Shown: piece by piece, positions 42,725 to 53,400 of the stretch
Layout of the letters: every line of letters begins with the position of its first letter
How positions within the stretch are numbered: position 1 is the stretch's first letter
From: Incurvaria masculella
Taxonomy: Eukaryota > Arthropoda > Insecta > Lepidoptera > Incurvariidae
Direction: 5' to 3'
Length of the DNA stretch: 64,000 nucleotides
Assembly (NCBI GenBank): GCA_946894095.1
Contig: OX335651.1
Coordinates: 17,692,501 to 17,756,500, forward strand
Translations under genes and position numbers: made by a program
Notes under the pieces: model-generated
Seen by the model: only the letters and a program-made list of their open reading frames with translations
What the model was told of the DNA's origin: nothing
Database searches by the model: none

Positions 42725-43315
42725 ATATACCTATAGATATTTGGATTTCACACGTTGATTACTATCTTGTGCGTGTTTTCCGATAAACACAACATTGTTG
42801 CCTTGGCAACGGCTGTTTTAAAGGGAATGAATATACATTTTAATACCTCGTAATTTGCGTACCATTTACTGAGTGAACTTCATGGAATTTACAGCAATAT
42901 TAGAGGCTCGCTCGTTCTCAGTGCCCAAACATCATTGTCGTCTTAGATGAAAAAGATTGTCGTAAGTAGGTCGACAGTCATCAACCTGTAATATTGACAA
43001 GCCTGAAAATGTATATCTGTAATACTTTAAGAGAATAATGAGGTGATGCGACCTTAAACGTTTTGATAAAAATCTCTGAGGAAACAGGGACGAGCGATTA
43101 TAATGAACTCGATCACTTTATTATCCTCTTAATTAATGCGTTTTCACCTGTATAATCAGACATCTGCATCAAGGTCATTGACCTGTGCCTCCCCGCCCGG
43201 CGGCCGCTGGCGGTAGGTCACGGATCGGGCACGAAGCTCGCTAACTGATTACGGCGCTCCATTTGTCTCCCATCATTAATAACATCGGCGTGCGCGGAGC
43301 GGTGAGGTAGAGGTG
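42725..43315. other. Non-repetitive DNA, possible distal regulatory region
   Basis: No window repeat and no coding frame. It contains the X-box at 42797-42810, and GC content rises from about 43185 toward the candidate promoter. Confidence 0.4.
42797..42810. promoter_or_regulatory. RFX-type X-box palindrome
   Basis: GTTGCCTTGGCAAC is a perfect 6-bp inverted repeat with a 2-base spacer and fits the RFX consensus (GTNRCC, 0-3 N, RGYAAC), used by ciliary and neuronal genes. Whether it is active here is unknown. Confidence 0.5.
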
Positions 43316-43425
43316 GGGGCGTATAAAGCGAAGGGGAAGGGAGGAAGGGGTGCAGGTAATTACGTAGTTTCTGTGCCACAGTGTGGCGTTTATTTCATAA
43401 AGATACGTTTATAAACATGGCAAAG
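43316..43425 (+). promoter_or_regulatory. TATA promoter and 9-base first coding exon (M-A-K)
   Basis: TATAAA at 43322-43327 sits in a GC- and purine-rich block. About 90 bases downstream ATGGCAAAG (43417-43425, context AAACATGG) runs directly into the donor GTAAGG. Very short first coding exons are common in insects, for example in cuticle and muscle genes. The rest of the gene was not identified, and a direct phase-0 join to the exon at 44917 gives a stop, so that exon is not its immediate partner. Confidence 0.4.
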
Positions 43426-44916
43426 GTAAGGTCTTGCGTGGAGATATCAGCTAAGTAGTTGATTGGCTCCTTGGACTCGATAACAGTGCACATGGTATTT
43501 CCGCTAAGAAATTAAGAAATAGATTAACAGAGATTTCCTTGTAGTGCTGTAATGCTAGCAAATAATCGGGTATTGTGGAAATTCTGTGGCTTTCTGCCAG
43601 TACGATAGGCTGGTTGGTTACGTAGTGTGCCTTGTTCAAAGCCCGCTTGTGGTGTGAGTCCTTGTGAGGGTGTGTGTGTCCAAGATCGCGCCAAGAAGAA
43701 GTCGCGCCACTGAGCTGCCGAGGCTCAAGAGGTGCTAAACCAAAATAATTCAATAATTTGAAGAATAATTCTGACGAACAATTAATTTTACACTGCATAA
43801 TATATTTTAATATTATCTAACAAATAATACCTACACTACCTTCTATTATAACTCATTATATTGCAACGAAAGACCCTCTCTCCCACAGCACAGGGAATCC
43901 TATTTTGGGAGTTAGGGAATTTAAATACACAGTATTAAGCAAAAATATTCTTGAGTGAACACGATACAGACCTACTGACATACCTACATTATCTGAAACC
44001 TGCTGTTCCGTTTATTATTCCTGTACGTGTACTGCAGGCCTATTCCTGGCACAACATAATCATGTTGTGTTTATCTTTAATTAGTGAATATTTCCATCTT
44101 GTTTTCTTGCTTCATTTTTATTAATATGTTTTGAAATGTATCACTGTTGATAAACCTGAAATAAAAAAAAATAAAAAAATCCGTAATCAGGAATCCTGAG
44201 TCTCTAAAACCGCATTTATAGCAGTTTTCAAAGCAATTTTCTAGACGAAAATATTCCGGAGCATAGTTTTTTTCATTAAGGCGCTAGGACTAGCCAACTA
44301 CTCGCGCCATACAAATGCACTATTTAACAAATGTAATAATATGTAGTGAAACGCTTCAGCAAATCCAAATAGAACTCCAGACTGATAATGTATTGTTAAT
44401 ATTTTTTGATTCCATCATTTATTTAAATAATAATAAAAATAAAAAAGTTGATTTTTCTCATTAGAAATCTGAAAGTAATTCGATTTCTAGATATAAGCAA
44501 AAACAGCATATATGCATAAACAAAAAATTCCATTTGCTTTTAGATTTCTACATTTAGTCAAAAAAGTTCGGAAATGGACACCGCTTCCGCAATGTATTTT
44601 GTATAGAAAAAGGAAACATACATTAACGAAAATAATTCAATTCCTAGACAAAGAATCATATATTGTAAGAATGACACTTATAATCGTCAGACTTAGTTAG
44701 TTAACTTGGGGTGCCTCGTCTAACTTTGCGATTTGGCTAGTACCAGGCCCTTAATCAAGGTTGTCTGTTGAAAAACACGGCCAGGAATTGGCCTGCTGAA
44801 CTTGCTTAATCAGTGAAATAAAAAGTTATTATTATTATTATTTCGAACACTAGTCGCTAGCAACCTATTTTGCAAAACCCTACAATACACACACACACAC
44901 ACACACATCGTAACAG
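43426..44916. other. Unassigned DNA with simple repeats and 3'-end-like segments
   Basis: 44100-44190 ends in an A-rich run ('cctgaaataaaaaaaaat') and 44740-44855 ends 'aataaaaagttatta' with a (TTA)n tail; both look like retrotransposon 3' termini. (CA)n lies at 44888-44907. No protein-coding gene is supported. Confidence 0.4.
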
Positions 44917-45121
44917 CACCCCGGGGCGGCTAGCAGCAGACAGCCGTGAGTCGCTGGAACAACAGCGTCGATCGATGGATTCTACGGAGATGGATCCCAA
45001 TGACGAAGCGCTATTGCCGAGCCCCGGTCATTCCGTTTCCACCACCCGCCTCGTGGAGAAGTCACTGACATATAGAGGTTCTAGAAATGACTTGCAAATG
45101 CCATGGGTACTTGCGAAGCCC
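44917..45121 (+). CDS. Candidate internal host exon, function unknown
   Basis: An open frame runs from an acceptor-like TAACAG (ends 44916) to a strong donor GTAAGA starting 45122, ending in phase 0. About 68 codons encode a hydrophilic acidic peptide ('GRLAADSRESLEQQRRSMDS', 'DPNDEALLPSPGHSVSTTRL', 'SLTYRGSRNDLQMPWVLAKP'), which looks like an intracellular linker or tail rather than a transposon protein. The sequence is unique in the window and has higher GC than its flanks. The acceptor is weak because the preceding tract is (CA)n rather than pyrimidine-rich; the alternative AG sites at about 44935-44943 would shorten it. Family not recognised. Confidence 0.45.
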
Positions 45122-45854
45122 GTAAGAAAAATACCCGCCCATACAAACGTAGTTTGGTAATCATTAGAAAACAACTGTCCCAATTTACTTTATATTCGTT
45201 ATCGAATATCAGGCAACGAATACCTAGCTATGCCTTCACGTTGTTTCGATAAATGTATTCTAGGTCAAGCCAAGAGAAATTCAGAAGATTTTCTTTGACA
45301 CGGTTTTAATTTTTCAAATACAGATAAACGTGTGGACACAGAAACTCATTGCATGATATTAGATACGTAATAGTAATTTCATCGGCACAGTAGTTTTTAA
45401 ATTATTAGATTTAGCCTGGTTTTAACCAAGTGCTGATTTATTTAAATTGACAATTTAAGGGCCTTCATTAGTAAAGTGTTGAAAGTGTTGAAAGGCCCTT
45501 AACATGTGCCGATTAAGCTAATCAGCAGTAGGTGAAGAAGGCCCTTAGCCCGCGAGAGATTTAAAGGGTTACAAGACGGGTTCGTTCAATATTCTTGTAA
45601 TCTTCTTGCAAAAACGAATGGACTTTGAAACAATTTGAGATCATTTGTGGGGTGCACAAGAAACTTTGTAGAGATAGACGTTCGGAACCACCTTGAGAAG
45701 AAAATTTTTGGTGAATAGTTTATAAGTCATAAGTTATTCGTTTAATCATTACCGTTTGTCTGACACACAATTGAATAACATTATACATATTACTACGCTC
45801 TTATGACATTCATGGACTGTCGCCTCTCTTATTTTCTGTATGTCTGTTCGCTTG
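45122..45854. other. Probable intron, unassigned
   Basis: No repeat recognised; 'aagggcct'/'aggccctt' occurs several times between 45460 and 45545, including an inverted pair (45462-45470 and 45493-45500). Confidence 0.3.
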
Positions 45855-46195
45855 TCAGCCTCGGTAGCCCACCTCAGAGGTGCTTCCCAGCCAAGCTCGG
45901 AGAAGCATCATTGAGCGTGGCTAGGTTTTGGGTGGGTTACCATTTTTAACCGTTGAGGCTAGCCATGGTTCGGATCCTACCTAAAACTAGGTGGTAGGGT
46001 TAATCCCGCCCTGGTTGGTACCATCGCATTAAATGAACGATGGTCGAAGCGGCAATCAAAATTGTTCGTGTTTTCCATCCTGTTCAATGTAGCCGACCAA
46101 TGTAAGGAAGGTCCTGGCAGAGCACCTAGTTCCTATGTGGTGTGTCAGGCTAATATCTGACAGTCAGTTTCCATCCATGTCCAGTTACAAAAAAA
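45855..46195 (+). repeat. Full-length SINE with diverged 5S-derived head
   Basis: Head 'agctcggagaagcatcatt', 'gagcgtggctaggttttggg', 'tgggttaccat' aligns to the 5S internal promoter with more changes than the 8775 copy. The body ('ccgttgaggctagcc', 'ggtagggttaatcccgcc', 'ggtaccatcgcatt') and tail ('ccatgtccagttac' then A8) are complete. Confidence 0.82.
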
Positions 46196-46952
46196 AATAA
46201 CTAAAGAAACATATACCAGATTTTGATATGATCTACTGAAGCTGTAAACAAATCAAGATTCTAAGACTTGAATCAGACAATTTGTCAAAAAACAAGGTCT
46301 TATAGCACAATTAAAAAAAACAACGTTATTCTGAATTTGTATCACACAAACCATTTTTACGGAACCCTCGGTTCGCGTGTCAAAATCTCGCTTGTGCCAT
46401 CTAAGGCTTGTGCAGTTTTATATTGCTGACTAAGTAGTTGGAAGTAAGACAATTTTGAATCGTTAGGATCTGTTTCAGGGTTGGTAAAACATGTCAAAAT
46501 CTCCTGCGCCCCTACCTCTGAATTCAACCAGCATAGGGCCGTCTAACCGGTAACCTACTCCTGAAACAATGGAAACTGAAAGTTCGTCACACATGGTCAC
46601 ATATGTAGGCAGGCGACGCCCCCGCCGCGCCGCGCCGGGTGGCAAGCGTCTACATGTAACAAACTCTGTTTTACTTGGTAACATTGTGTAAATAGCACCA
46701 CGTCTGGGTTTCAATGTATGTTCAGGAAAATATAGGCCTGGTGCGCACTGAGAGTAGTTACATACAATCATTGAGTTGGTATCCGTCATATTTATCTTTA
46801 TTCAGACGCCCTATTCAAATACTTAACTCACAAAACTTATTTCTCGTTCATCAAACTATGTTCGTAACGCAACTAAAATATGTGTACATAAATAATGTCA
46901 CAAAACCTATGCAATCGTAAATATTTGCGTTGCTCGTTGAGTAGATTTATCA
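46196..46952. other. Unassigned DNA with an unexplained minus-strand frame
   Basis: 46475-46789 (-) is a 104-codon ATG frame with a GC-rich arginine block in the middle. It has no recognisable domain or convincing splice sites; it may be chance. Confidence 0.3.
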
Positions 46953-47250
46953 AAAAACCGGCCAAGTGCGAGTCGGACTCGCACACGAAGGGTTCCGTAT
47001 CGTCGTACAAGATTTTTTAAAATCACGTTTTTTGTAATGGGGCCCCCTTATTGTTTTAAATTTTACCTATTTGTTGTTATAGCGGCAAAATAAAGACAAA
47101 CTCTGTGAAAATATCAGCTGCCTACCTATTACGGTTCATAAGATACAGCCTTGTGACGGCCTGTACGGATGAGCGCATGAACGGACGGACGGGCAACGGA
47201 GTCTTAGTAATAGGGTTCCGTCGGCACCCTTTGGGTACGGAACCCTAAAA
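46953..47250 (-). repeat. Interspersed repeat ('gggttccgtaccc' family), copy 3
   Basis: Minus orientation: 'aaaaaaccggccaagtgcg' at the left, 'gagtcggactcgcacacg', 'gggttccgtat' and, at the right, 'ggtacggaaccctaaaaa'. Confidence 0.82.
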
Positions 47251-47271
47251 ACGATTCACTGCGTACATTTA

Positions 47272-47450
47272 TTTTTAGGGTTCGTACCCAAAATAAATGT
47301 ACGCCGTTCTCGTTCTGTCCGGCCGTTTCACAGAGTGTGTATTTATTTTGCCGCTATAATAACAAATAGGTAAAATAAAAAGATAATAAAAAATGTGATT
47401 TTTTGGTGTTGATGGTACGGAACCCTTCGTGTGCGAGTCCTTGGCTGGAA
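47272..47450 (+). repeat. Interspersed repeat ('gggttccgtaccc' family), copy 4, deleted
   Basis: Plus orientation: 'tttttagggttcgtaccc', then a jump to 'ttcacagagtgtgtattta', 'ttttgccgctataa' and 'tacggaacccttcgtgtgcg'. It forms an inverted pair with copy 3, about 22 bases apart. Confidence 0.78.
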
Positions 47451-48180
47451 CCGACATCGTATTAATATGTTCCTAGATAGGTTCCTAGATAATATGTTTA
47501 GATAGAGATTATTTACACTTTAACTTGCGCTGATATTATATTTTTTGTAACAATTGTATATCTTGCTTATATTTTTGTAACAATATTTACGTAATAAAAA
47601 ATGCTCATAGTTGATTTATTTTCTGTGCAGTCATGTGCAGTCATTTTCTGTGCAGTTCTGTGCAGTAAACGTGCGTCGTTACAATGGGTTAGGAAATAAT
47701 TCATTAGCCCCTTTTACTACAAGGTGGCCGTGAGTTTATGACATTAGTAATGACGAATTTTCCTCTACTTCCGGCGTAACGACATGAAAACATGCGCCTG
47801 AGAGTATCGGAAAATGTAAACACACATACTATTTGCTGTGTGATCGCTGATGTGAATTTACAATATATTTCTGAATAAACGTTAGTACGAACTTTCAGCA
47901 TCTGCGCGAAGTTGTTTGGCTTTGAGCATTCCAAAGAATGCACGGTCGTCCCAAGAGATGAACCCTTTTCATATTCTATTAAATATTCTCATAATATTCT
48001 ATGAAGTTCTGAAAATCCTGTGTGCCGGCGACGGGGGAAAATTCCACACCACTGTGGTCCTTAACTCGATGTGTACACCTACTTCAACGTTTGTATCAAA
48101 TATAGAGTCTGGCAAGCCAGTCGTGAATATTGAAGAGGAGAATTTTATCTTGATGGCAACAAAACCAGCTGTCAAAAACT
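47451..48180. other. Unassigned DNA
   Basis: A short direct repeat 'tctgtgcagt' occurs three times at 47622-47667. 'aactgtcaatgtcaaaagtg' just before the next entry resembles sequences often found at insect transcription starts. No gene is otherwise supported. Confidence 0.35.
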
Positions 48181-48241
48181 GTCAATGTCAAAAGTGTTAA
48201 AAGGTGGTTCTAGGTTATGGCCGTGTCGGTTTCGAATTAAA

Positions 48242-48427
48242 ATGTCCAAACCAACCGAAAGGTCTGCCCGAAAATTTCTGTACAGCCCAATATCAGGAAA
48301 TTCATACGAAATAAGTAATGTGAAGGAGCATCGTAAAGCAATTATTGCGAGTATGAACATCATCGCGATCGCGGCAGGCATATTGCTTATTTTACACCCA
48401 CACAATCTAGATACTTCAACTATTTAA
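48242..48427 (+). CDS. Small hypothetical protein with one membrane segment
   Basis: ATG at 48242 opens 61 codons to TAA (an in-frame upstream start at 48185 would add 19 residues). The peptide has a basic N-terminal part ('MSKPTERSARKFLYSPISG') and a hydrophobic stretch 'AIIASMNIIAIAAGILLIL' near residues 37-55, long enough for a transmembrane helix, then a short tail. It matches no repeat in the window. It could be a small single-exon membrane protein or a chance frame; I do not recognise a family. Confidence 0.3.
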   Translation: MSKPTERSARKFLYSPISGNSYEISNVKEHRKAIIASMNIIAIAAGILLILHPHNLDTSTI

Positions 48428-48479
48428 TTTACGTATTATTATTTTAGAATTTCTTAATATTATGCATTGAGTTAGGGTT

Positions 48480-48895
48480 GCAAAATCAATGACCATCATA
48501 ACACACGAGGGAAGAAGAGGATGGAAGAGAAAGAGGAGGATAGAATTTTATTGTAGTAGGTGTTTCTTAACGATGTACTCTGTATTATTATTATTATTAT
48601 TATTATCTATTTATCTTAATGTTGACATGATATATGATATCCAAAATTACGATGGCTGTATACACCTGAACATAGTTTTGTATGACTATAAACTTCAATT
48701 TTGTAAAACTGTGTATGTGTAATGTAAACTACAAAAAATTGTGAGCGGGTAGTATTGAAAATGGGGCAACTAAATGTTTAATTTATAAATAAAGAATGAA
48801 ATTTGTATGTCGGCTCTTCTCGAACCGACAGATTGTTAACGTATCCAAGTGTAGGTATCCTAACTATGGATGATAAATAAAAGAAAAATAAAATA
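48480..48895 (+). repeat. Retrotransposon 3' ends (family A and a relative)
   Basis: 48540-48675 ('gattattattattattatt'-like (TTA)n at 48583-48607, 'attacgatggctgtataca') resembles the 3' UTRs at 21860 and 24420. 48770-48895 matches family A ('atgtcggctcttctcg', 'aaccgacagattgttaac', 'agtgtaggtatcct') and ends A-rich. Confidence 0.6.
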
Positions 48896-48984
48896 AATAA
48901 TGGTATTGTGACCATTGACTTATGAATACCGGCACCACTTCTCGTCAATTCATATTAATTTAGCGTGTTTATCTGTGAGCCTAA

Positions 48985-49155
48985 ATACTTTTGTAAATTT
49001 AGACTAAGTGGACGTTAGAAAAAAAAAACCAGCGGAGTTTCTTTCCAGTTCTTCTTCGCTGGGATTTCCCCGAACTGGCTAATGATAAAATATGACAAAT
49101 CCGAGTGCAGTGTACTGTCTATGGATGATGAAAAAACAATAAACAATAAACTTGA
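48985..49155 (+). repeat. Retrotransposon 3' end, family D
   Basis: 'agactaagtggacgttag', 'ccagcggagtttctttcc', 'aaatatgacaaatccgag' and 'ctgtctatggatgatg' with an A-rich tail; third copy of this terminus. Confidence 0.72.
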
Positions 49156-49282
49156 GGGGATGTATCTGTATCGGAAACCGAATCACTTTCACAAAAAATA
49201 AATATACATTTCCGATGTTTTTTTTGCAGTCCCCATCCCCTTTTTTGAAGTCATCTGACTAATTTGTAGAGAGATTTAAAAA

Positions 49283-49825
49283 TTAAGGTGGGCCATCCCG
49301 CTCAACTCCCCATACAAACGGGGAAAGAAGATCACGCCCTTATTTCTTGTCAAAGATGCCAAATTTTGCTCAAAATAGCTTTATTTGATCGAACTAGATG
49401 TCTGATAACCGTTGGCATTGTAAAATTGTGTTTGGTTTCTAAGTTATAAGGTCCGAAAGTTCAAATTTTTTGTGCGTTTTATGCAACAACTTTGGAGGTG
49501 GATTACTCAATGATAAAGTAAGAACATCTTAAAAAGATTAGTCATCAGATATAGCTTATTTAATCAAGATTTATAATCTATTTGGTTTTTGACTACAGCG
49601 GTCGTGGTTTACTTTTAGCTATAGTTAAGTCGTTTTGAAATCAGAATTTTCGTAAATCTTACCAAATCATACACTATGCACATTTTCTTTTTTGTGGACA
49701 TGTTGCATCTTCCTCATCACGGAGCCTGTCTTATTCTTTGAAACAGAGAAGGTCCCAGAGCACAACAGCACGGTTTTGTACCGTGCCCGCGAATGAGTTA
49801 GTCCCGCCGGGTTGGGCCACCTTAA
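49283..49825 (+). mobile_element. TTAA MITE, copy 6
   Basis: TTAA at 49283-49286 and 49822-49825 with the family termini ('ggtgggccatcccgctc' left, 'cgggttgggccacc' right). 543 bp, full length. Confidence 0.92.
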
Positions 49826-50276
49826 ACATCGGAATTGAATATTTATGTTTCATGAGAATGGTTCCGTTTACCGGTCAATAAGGTCAACCTGTATATATAT
49901 TGAGAATGAATCTGATGCATAAATCTATAGTATATCATATCTCGGCCCAGATTTTGATTATGACTCCTAATACAATAAACATGATTGCTGAACAATTAAA
50001 AACATGTTAAGTTACATTTTTTTACAAAAGTAAAATCAAGATAATTGTAGTTTAGTTTCCCTAATGTTTTCAATGTTACCACGATTGATTTGACAGACTC
50101 TAATATTGCATACGATGCCTTACTTGGTTACAGCTTTGTTATTTGACTTACATTAAATTAGATTGCATTTTTAGGGTTCCTTACCCAAAGGGTGCCAACG
50201 GAACCCTGATAGTATCTTGAATGACTTTGTTTCTAGCAAAATAAGTTTGGGGGCACTACTCATGAAGCGAGCGTAG
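49826..50276. other. Unassigned DNA with a repeat fragment
   Basis: 50170-50206 ('tttttagggttccttaccc', 'aacggaaccctga') is a tiny piece of the gggttccgtaccc family. Nothing else is recognised. Confidence 0.45.
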
Positions 50277-50320
50277 ATGTCATTCGCTACTACATTTTTT
50301 CAATATGGAGGATGGCCGTT
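50277..50320 (+). pseudogene. Left part of a small ORF split by the I elements
   Basis: ATG at 50277 opens a frame that reaches the insertion point at 50320 and continues in the same phase at 62612 if the two elements and one 12-bp duplication are removed, ending at TAA 62739-62741. The pre-insertion frame would be 57 codons. It could be a small gene, an exon or chance. Confidence 0.3.
50309..50320. repeat. 12-bp target site duplication, left
   Basis: AGGATGGCCGTT lies directly before the 3' tail of the left I element and recurs directly after its 5' end (56438-56449) and after the right element's 5' end (62600-62611). Confidence 0.82.
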
Positions 50321-50467
50321 CTTCTTCTTCTTTTTAGGGTCCTACTTTTGGGTCCCTTTTAATGGCTTTCGTGCATCTAACACATTTCGCCAATGTCAAA
50401 GTTCATAGCTATATACAAATAGTGTAAAAGGTTCTGAAATTAGTTGCCAACGAAACATAAAAGAAAA

Positions 50468-53400
50468 TCATAATTTAAGATCATTTGCACTGATAAATGA
50501 AGCAAGTAACTTTAGAATTTTAAAGTTAGATGAAGAGAGCAAGCAATTAATATTGGTAGGAAGAGGAATTTGGAGTAGAGGAAGGTAATCGTATAAAGGA
50601 GCAGTTTTATTAATAAGAGGACAACAGAAAAATATATGTTCCAAATTCCCGTCATCAAGGCCACATTCGCACACTGATGAGTCTTTAATATGAAGTCTAG
50701 CCAAATGAACAGGGGAACAGCAGTGGCCTATTCTAAGGCGGCAAATAATAGAAGTTGAAGATTTATTAATTTTGATACGATGAAACCAAGGCTTAGCAGG
50801 GATGTTAGGCTGGATCTTGGCGTAATTTGAACCCTTAAATCTACTAGAGTTAGCCCACAATTTGGTCCAATTTTCAGTAAGAGATTTTTTTGGGAGAGCA
50901 ATTAAATCATGTGGGTAGTTTCTATATGGGATTTTATCCCCTCGCAGAACAGCTTGTTTAGCAAGATCATCTACCCGGTGATTGGGCAGGATGCCTGAGT
51001 GAGACGGAATCCATGCAAAGACTATTTGTTTGTCCGGGTTATTGTAGAGAATGTCTTTAATGGAAAAAGGAATAGGATTTTGTGTGTTAGAATGAAAGGG
51101 GTTCTGAGTGAGAGATTGAAGAGCACTACGGGAATCAGAAAATATTATAAATTTATTAGATTTTTTTAATAATAATGAAAACTTGACTGCCTCCAGTAAT
51201 GCCGTTGATTCACCAGTGAAAACTGATGACTCTGGAGGGCATTTAATTAGTTGGTAGATGTTGCTGTTCTTATGAAATACTGCAGCTCCAACACTGCCTT
51301 CCTCCGTGAGTTTGGAGGCATCAGTAAAAATATACTCCCACCCTTCCCAGTTTTCAGATAGGATGGAATGAAAGACTTCATTAGCATTTGGAGACTCTTT
51401 TTCAATGCCAAAAAAAGGAATTACTTCTACATTGCTCGTAACTACTTGAAAAGGGTATGAAAACATTGGTAAGGAGTTAGAACGGAATACTGGAGCCTTG
51501 ACATTATTGAACTTACGATAACTTTTTACAAGTCTGGTGGGAGCCTTTTTTTCCCAATATTTCGCAGTATGAGAAAATCGGGATAGTAAATTTAGTTTCG
51601 GAATTATTGGATGATGTAAGAAATAGCTTGCCCTGAACAAGAAACGATCAGCCAAGAACTGACGGCGAAAATAAAGAGGAGGTTCAACGCATTCTACTTG
51701 CAGAGCATTTATAGGACTTGATTTCATGGCACCTGTTATAATACGCAGGCATTTGTTTTGGATAATGTTAAGCTTATTAAGAGCAGTTCTATTGCAGGGT
51801 TCTAAAATATAGGAACCGTAATCCAAATGACTTCGTATTATTGCATTGTACAATAACTTGAGGTAGTATGGATGAGCTCCCCACCAAACCCCAGCTAGAG
51901 TGCGTATAATGTTAATATTTTTTTCACATTTTTTTATTACATAATTTAGATGAGAGACACCTGTCATTTTTGAATCCAGGATTATGCCAAGGAATTTAGT
52001 TTGAATATGTAATGGAATAATTGTATTGTTGTATGTGATAGTGATAGGGGGTACAATTCTTTTTCTACTGAATACTACTATAGAGCTCTTTTGGGCTGAC
52101 AGTTCCAACCCATGTTCAGTTAACCATGTGTTCAAAGATCTTAGCGAGTATTCAATTTGTTCAGCTCCTTTAGGAATAGATTTATGGGGTGAGTATATTA
52201 GTAAATCATCCGCATATTGCAGGACACGTGAAAAGGAGTTTATTGATCTGTCAAGATCATGGGTGTAAATATTATAAAGTAAAGGACTGAGAACAGAGCC
52301 TTGTGGTAAACCTTTCCAGATTATTCTAGAGTCGTTTGATTGTTCCTCTACTCTTAACATTATTGTTCTTTGAGATAATATATTAAAAATATATGCAACA
52401 ATTTTTTCTGGTATATGTAGATTTAGCATTTTTTGTTTGAGCTTTGGTAGGAGGACATTATCGTAAGCTGCAGATATGTCTAGGAATGCAGCCACAACAG
52501 ACTCGTCCCGAGAAAAAGAAAGTCGAATATCGGTAGTGAAAATCCCCAAACTATCCATTGTACTTCTGCTTTTCCTAAATCCATATTGTGTTTTAGCAAG
52601 AAGTTCTCTGTGTTCCACGAACCATTCTAAACGGTTTTTGATTAAATGTTCTGTAATTTTGCATAAGGTAGAAGACAGAGCAATCGGACGGTAAGAGGAA
52701 CCATCATTGGGGTCTTTACCAGATTTCAGGATTGGAATGATTATTTGAGTTTTCCAGGAGTCAGGAATTACCCCATAGTCAAAGAAGAAATTAATGATTT
52801 GTAAAAAGTATTCAAGGGTTGTATCTCTCGATTTAACCAGAAAAGAATAAGGAATCCCATCCAGCCCTGGGGAAGAATCCTTAACATGATTCAAAACAAT
52901 TTTGAGTTCTTTTAATGAAAATGGAACCTCCATGGGAGTACAACCTCCAACAAATGAATAAAGGGACGGGAGTTCATCTTCTGTAGGGGCGGATGGGGGG
53001 GCTAGCTTATTTAGGAATGAGTCTTTCCATGAAGCCGATGAAGGTATTGAAGCACTGTCTTCCGTGAAAACAGAACGGTACCTTTTAATATTGCGCCAAA
53101 CTAATGAAGATGAAGTGTTAGGTGAGAGAGAAAGGCAAAAATTTTGCCATCCATTACGTTTTTTATTTTTAAGAGTACATTTAGTAACTGCTTGAATTTT
53201 GCGTAAATTTAAAAAGTTTTCATCAGTCATAAACTCTTCATATAAAGTTTCGGCATAGGAACGGTCACGAACAGATTTGGTACATTCGGAATCCCACCAT
53301 GGAGGAGAAAGGCGATGATTTTTTGATGTATTTTTGAGCGGAATAATTTGATCTGCTGTGCTTATCAATAATGATGTAAATTTGGAGTAACAATGTAAAA

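Noticed and set aside
46475..46789. 104-codon minus-strand frame as a gene
   Set aside because: There is no domain, no supporting splice signal and a composition-driven arginine block; kept only as a note.
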